A stretch of 64,000 nt of DNA from Prevotella sp. HUN102 (GTDB taxonomy: Bacteria; Bacteroidota; Bacteroidia; Bacteroidales; Bacteroidaceae), in contig NZ_JIAF01000004.1 in NCBI RefSeq assembly GCF_000688375.1, positions 496,001-560,000 on the forward strand. The letters are read 5' to 3'. Under the pieces are notes generated by a model. It was not told where the DNA came from, did no database searches, and saw nothing but the letters and a program-made list of their open reading frames with translations. Below are positions 60,375 through 64,000 of this stretch, piece after piece (the first letter of the stretch is position 1; every line of letters begins with the position of its first letter). The position numbers were made by a program, and so were the translations under genes.

Positions 60375-60911
60375 TCAGTTGCCGTAGCCGAGCTTCTGCA
60401 ACACTTCGTTGCTGATATCCACCTTCGGCGAACCGTAGATGATGCCGGCTGTCTGGCTTGAACGGTCGATGACGAGACTGTAACCTCGCTGATCAGATAT
60501 GTCCTTAACGGCGTTGTAGATTTCGTCCTGAATAGGACTGATGAGACTGGTGCGCTTCTTGAACAGCTCGCCTTCCGGTCCGAAGTACTTACGCTTCAAG
60601 TCGGCAGCCTGCTTCTCCTTTGCCATAATGTCTTCCTGTTTCTTCTTCTTCTGTTCTTGAGACAGGAACACCACCTCGTTCTGATAGTTCTTATACATAG
60701 TGCTTGCCTCCGTGTTGAGTGCTTCAACCTCGGCCTGCCATTTCTTGCTTACTTGATTCAACTGCTCGTTGGCTCTTTCATAAGCCGGAACATTGCTGAG
60801 CACGTATTCCATATCAATAAGAGCAAACTTCTGTGCCTGCGCTCTCAGAGGTAAAAGAGCAAAGAGGCAAAGAGGCAATACTATCTTTACAGCTTTCAAT
60901 ATACTTTTCAT
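60375..60911 (-). CDS. OmpH/Skp-family periplasmic chaperone (first of three)
   Basis: About 178 residues from the ATG at 60911. A start at 60923 would add four residues. The signal peptide (VLPLCLFALLPLRAQA) precedes QKFALIDMEYVLSNVPAYER, a long helical hairpin (QAEVEALNTEASTMYKNYQN, SQEQKKKKQEDIMAKEKQAA) and RGYSLVIDRSSQTAGIIYGS. It lies just downstream of bamA on the same strand, the common bamA-skp order. Confidence 0.9.
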   Translation of the reverse strand: MKSILKAVKIVLPLCLFALLPLRAQAQKFALIDMEYVLSNVPAYERANEQLNQVSKKWQAEVEALNTEASTMYKNYQNEVVFLSQEQKKKKQEDIMAKEKQAADLKRKYFGPEGELFKKRTSLISPIQDEIYNAVKDISDQRGYSLVIDRSSQTAGIIYGSPKVDISNEVLQKLGYGN

Positions 60912-61040
60912 TTGAATATTCATTTTTAATTCCTCCTTGATTTTATTTCAATTAGATGGAAAGAGATTGAAAAGGTTTGGTCGGGAAAGAACATATTGGC
61001 ATAAGCCTCTATATCTTATTCCTTTCCCTTCTCTCCTTAC

Positions 61041-61110
61041 ACATTTCCCATCTCACATCTCCCATTTAACATCTCCTATTTCACATTTAACATTTCACAT
61101 CTTCCATTCC
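61041..61110. repeat. CATTT/CATCT short repeat between bamA and skp
   Basis: Repeated CACATTTCCCATCTCACATC-like units, more decayed than the tract at 58166-58231. It lies at the 3' end of bamA. Confidence 0.65.
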
Positions 61111-61114
61111 TCCA

Positions 61115-63736
61115 TCAGAACTCCTGTCCGAGAACGAAGTGGAAATGGCTTCCACCTTTCTTTCCATATACTTTATCGAAACCGTATGCCCAGTCGATAC
61201 CCATCATACCGACCATTGGAAGGAAGATACGCACACCGAGACCTGCCGAACGCTTCATATCGAATGGGTTGAACTTCTTCGTATCCGTCCACGCATTACC
61301 TGCTTCTACGAATCCAAGACCATAAATGGTGGTATTACCCAAGAGGAACGGATAACGGAGTTCGAGTGTGAAACGGTCATAGGCATAGCCCATTTTTCTT
61401 TGATCAGGTGTCAATGAGCCGTTTTCATAACCACGAAGACCGATGGTTTCTTCTGCATAACCGGTAGAATAGCCACTCATACCGTCGCCACCCATATAGT
61501 AAACTTCAAACGGACTCTTCTTGTATTTGTTGTAGCTGCCGAGCAAACCGAGTTCCACTCGTGTCATCAACACGAAGCATTTAGTGCCACTTGTCAATGC
61601 CGTGAAGGTACGTGCCTTGAACTTCCACTTATGGTATTCAATCCAACGGAACTTTTCCTGTTGCTCTGCCTGATAAGTTGGCGAGTAAGGGTCGTTGGCA
61701 AGATTCTTGTAATCCTTCTTGTCCCACTTAGACCAAGGCGGAGTTACGGCGAGCGATATCGTAAATTCAGAACCACGGCGTGGGAAGAGCTGATTGTCGG
61801 TAGATGAACGGTTGAGCGAAATGTTCAAGTTCAAGTTGTTGGCCGCACCGTTCGACATTATGAAGTAACCCCAGTTCTTCAGCATATAACGCTGATAGGA
61901 TAGCTGCAACGACAATGTAAAGTAGTCATCAGGCCAAGAGAGACGCTTGCCCCAACCGATATTTGCGCCTAAAAGCTGTAAATACTTGTCCGGATCTAAA
62001 TAATTCTCATAGTTATTATAATTATAATTTCCGTAACCGTACATATAATTATAATAATTGTTCATATAACTATGATTATAATAGTTGCTCGAAACGGCGG
62101 TCATCTTTGAGTAGTTCAGACCTACTGTGAACTGAATCGGACGCTTGCCGCCAAACCAGTTCGTGGCATATTGTGCGCCGTATGACTGATAGTAGCGGCC
62201 GTTGGTACGTACATTCAACGACAGCGTTTCGCCATCACCGATTGGAAGCAATCCTCTGCGCTCACCCTTCTTGCGGAAGAGGTTTGCCATAGAGAAGTTG
62301 TTGAGCCTCAATCCCACGGTACCAACCACGCCGGTCTGTCCCCATCCCAATGAAAATTCTATTTGGTCGTTCGACTTCTGTTTCAGATTCCAGTTGATAT
62401 CCACAGTTCCGTCTTCAAATTTAGGCTGCACATCAGGGTTTACGGCTTCAGGATCGAAGTGTCCTATTGATGCCAGTTCGCGAGCAGTACGCTGAAGGGC
62501 TTCCTTAGAGAAGAGGTCGCCCGGCTTTGTGCGAAGCTCACGACGCACTACATTCTCATAAATACGGTCGTTACCATTGATTCTCACACGATTGATATGC
62601 GCCTGCTGACCTTCGAATATACGCATTTCGAGGTCGATAGAGTCGCCTACGATATTAACTTCCGTAGGTTGGAGACTGTAAAAGAGATAACCGTTGTTCC
62701 AGTAAGCATTGCCCACCGCGTCGTCGTCTTCCGTCAGACGCTTGTTCATATACTTCTGATTGTAAACGTCGCCCTTGTGAAGGTCGAGCAAGTTGGAAAG
62801 ATAATCGGTTGAATAAACTGTATTTCCCACCCAAGTGATGTTTCGGATGTAATATTTCTTTCCTTCGTCTACCTTTATATATACATCAACGTGCTTTGGA
62901 TCCACGTTGCTGATGCTGTCAGCGACGATGGTTGCATCGCGGAAACCGTATTCGTTGTATTTATTTATCAGGTTCTTCTTGTCCTCTTCCCAGCGTTCGG
63001 AGGTAAATTTCTTCGATTTCAGGATATTCCCTAACTTGCCTGCTTCGTGGGTCTTGCTGAATGCACCCTTTGAAAACATTGTACCCTTGATTTTCTTATC
63101 GGCAAGTGCCTCGTTTCCGTCGATGGTAATTGTGCGAACCTTCTTCTTTTCCTTCTTGTCTACGTCTATATCGAGGATTACCTGATTCCTTGCAACCACG
63201 TCGTCGCGCTGCCGAATGTTGATTTCAGCATCCTTGTAGCCCTTTTCTTCAAAATATTTCTTTGCCAAAACCTGAGCACGGTCAATCATATTAGGCGTAA
63301 TCTGACCACCTTTGAGCAGACCAATTCGCTTTTCCAAGTCTTCGCGCTCTGATTTCTTCACACCGAGATAGTTGATATCGGAAACACGTGGACGAGGTTT
63401 CAGATGGATATGCAGATAAGCATTCCGACCAATCAGCGAATCCACCGTGATGGCAACGTCGGAAAAGAGGCCGTGCTTCCAATAACGCTTCACGGCATCC
63501 GTGATGTCGGTACCGGGAATCTCCAGTTCCTGTCCGATGCTGAGACCAGAAATACCCGTCAGCACATAGTCTTCATAACCTTCGATGCCCGATACAGAAA
63601 GTCCAGCCAACTTATAGACTTCCGGATTTCCGGCATAATTTACAGTTGGATTTACTATCTTCTCCTGAGCTTTCATCTTTAAACTGAGTCCGAAGACCAC
63701 AGCCAAGAGAATCAAGACCTTGTTAATATTACTCAT
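61115..63736 (-). CDS. bamA: BamA outer-membrane protein assembly factor
   Basis: 873 residues. A signal peptide (LILLAVVFGLSLKMKAQ) is followed by five POTRA domains (about residues 45-420, for example VAITVDSLIGRNAYLHIHLK and YIRNITWVGNTVYSTDYLSN). The 16-strand barrel comes next, with VYYMGGDGMSGYSTGYAEET and AGLGVRIFLPMVGMMGIDWA near the end and a final Phe (LGQEF). It folds barrel proteins in the outer membrane. A Tyr/Asn-rich insert sits in one barrel loop. It is next to uppS upstream and three skp genes downstream. Confidence 0.95.
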   Translation of the reverse strand: MSNINKVLILLAVVFGLSLKMKAQEKIVNPTVNYAGNPEVYKLAGLSVSGIEGYEDYVLTGISGLSIGQELEIPGTDITDAVKRYWKHGLFSDVAITVDSLIGRNAYLHIHLKPRPRVSDINYLGVKKSEREDLEKRIGLLKGGQITPNMIDRAQVLAKKYFEEKGYKDAEINIRQRDDVVARNQVILDIDVDKKEKKKVRTITIDGNEALADKKIKGTMFSKGAFSKTHEAGKLGNILKSKKFTSERWEEDKKNLINKYNEYGFRDATIVADSISNVDPKHVDVYIKVDEGKKYYIRNITWVGNTVYSTDYLSNLLDLHKGDVYNQKYMNKRLTEDDDAVGNAYWNNGYLFYSLQPTEVNIVGDSIDLEMRIFEGQQAHINRVRINGNDRIYENVVRRELRTKPGDLFSKEALQRTARELASIGHFDPEAVNPDVQPKFEDGTVDINWNLKQKSNDQIEFSLGWGQTGVVGTVGLRLNNFSMANLFRKKGERRGLLPIGDGETLSLNVRTNGRYYQSYGAQYATNWFGGKRPIQFTVGLNYSKMTAVSSNYYNHSYMNNYYNYMYGYGNYNYNNYENYLDPDKYLQLLGANIGWGKRLSWPDDYFTLSLQLSYQRYMLKNWGYFIMSNGAANNLNLNISLNRSSTDNQLFPRRGSEFTISLAVTPPWSKWDKKDYKNLANDPYSPTYQAEQQEKFRWIEYHKWKFKARTFTALTSGTKCFVLMTRVELGLLGSYNKYKKSPFEVYYMGGDGMSGYSTGYAEETIGLRGYENGSLTPDQRKMGYAYDRFTLELRYPFLLGNTTIYGLGFVEAGNAWTDTKKFNPFDMKRSAGLGVRIFLPMVGMMGIDWAYGFDKVYGKKGGSHFHFVLGQEF

Positions 63737-63751
63737 TTATAGCGTATCTTA

Positions 63752-64000
63752 TTATTTTCCTTGTTCTGTTTCAACTTGTTCCTCTGTCTTTCCGAAACGG
63801 CGTTGGCGTCCCTGATAGTCTGCTATTGCCTTGCGGAGGTCTGCTTCCATAAAGTCCGGCCAGTAGGTATCGCAGAAGTATAGCTCGGAATAAGCCAACT
63901 GCCACAGCATATAGTTTGAAATGCGCAACTCTCCTCCTGTCCTGATAAGCAAATCGGGATCGGGCATAAAGTTGGTACAGAGCCGTTCGCTGATGGTTGT
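63752..64000 (-). CDS. uppS: Undecaprenyl diphosphate synthase, 5' end outside the window
   Basis: Only the last 82 residues are present. The frame is open to the right edge. [20 protein letters not shown] and [16 protein letters not shown] are the C-terminal signatures of cis-prenyltransferases, with RTGGE..RISN binding the isopentenyl diphosphate. The enzyme makes the C55 lipid carrier for peptidoglycan and other envelope glycans. It ends 15 bp before bamA, so the two are probably cotranscribed. Confidence 0.93.
   Translation of the reverse strand, partial: TTISERLCTNFMPDPDLLIRTGGELRISNYMLWQLAYSELYFCDTYWPDFMEADLRKAIADYQGRQRRFGKTEEQVETEQGK

Overview
The window looks like a chromosomal segment from a Prevotella-like member of the Bacteroidales. 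The signs are promoters of the Bacteroidota type (TTTG, about 19 nt, then TAnnTTTG), a GH3-family enzyme, the long TGS-containing nucleoside kinase, a BamA / triple Skp cluster, a probable type 9 secretion tail and a SusC-like receptor. The species cannot be named from the sequence alone. No rRNA or tRNA gene and no CRISPR array was found.

Layout. 1-13.1 kb is host DNA: a helix-hairpin-helix protein (cut by the left edge), a DUF4294 protein, a leftward cell-envelope operon (LpxL-type acyltransferase, GT2, DUF5672, GT4), a peroxide/iron defence group (Dps-like ferritin, glutathione peroxidase, OhrR-type MarR regulator), a Na/Pi cotransporter and a nucleoside kinase. About 13.6-29.2 kb is an integrated mobilizable element: two tandem tyrosine recombinases, a TonB-dependent receptor plus surface beta-propeller lipoprotein that resembles a Xus-type xenosiderophore uptake pair, a TetR regulator, two helix-turn-helix proteins, a VapE-like ATPase, a toprim primase, a DUF3408 protein, a probable oriT, MobC and a relaxase. 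An IS110-family element sits inside it. An IS4-family element and a frameshifted IS30-family element lie just outside its right end.

32-64 kb is host DNA again: GH3 enzyme, Ig-like lipoprotein, argS, an RNase H-like protein, an outer-membrane barrel, ribD opposite prmC-recX-comF-pyrE-SRPBCC-lipoprotein, an M16 peptidase, xerD, a probable T9SS-exported leucine-rich protein, aroQ, an O-methyltransferase, rbfA with a LolE-like permease, a BlaI/M56 pair, a TPR protein, and a leftward uppS-bamA-skp-skp-skp-murI envelope cluster cut by the right edge.

The most unusual structure lies in the intergenic DNA. Six loci carry arrays of 17-18 bp imperfect palindromes spaced exactly 22 bp centre to centre (2, 4, 3, 4, 4 and 8 units). 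They fall into three unrelated sequence families that share the same geometry. Five of the six lie in or near gene 3' ends and one lies between divergent genes. I do not recognise them as a described element. Several other dispersed repeats also occur, one of which has been captured as the start of a lipoprotein gene.
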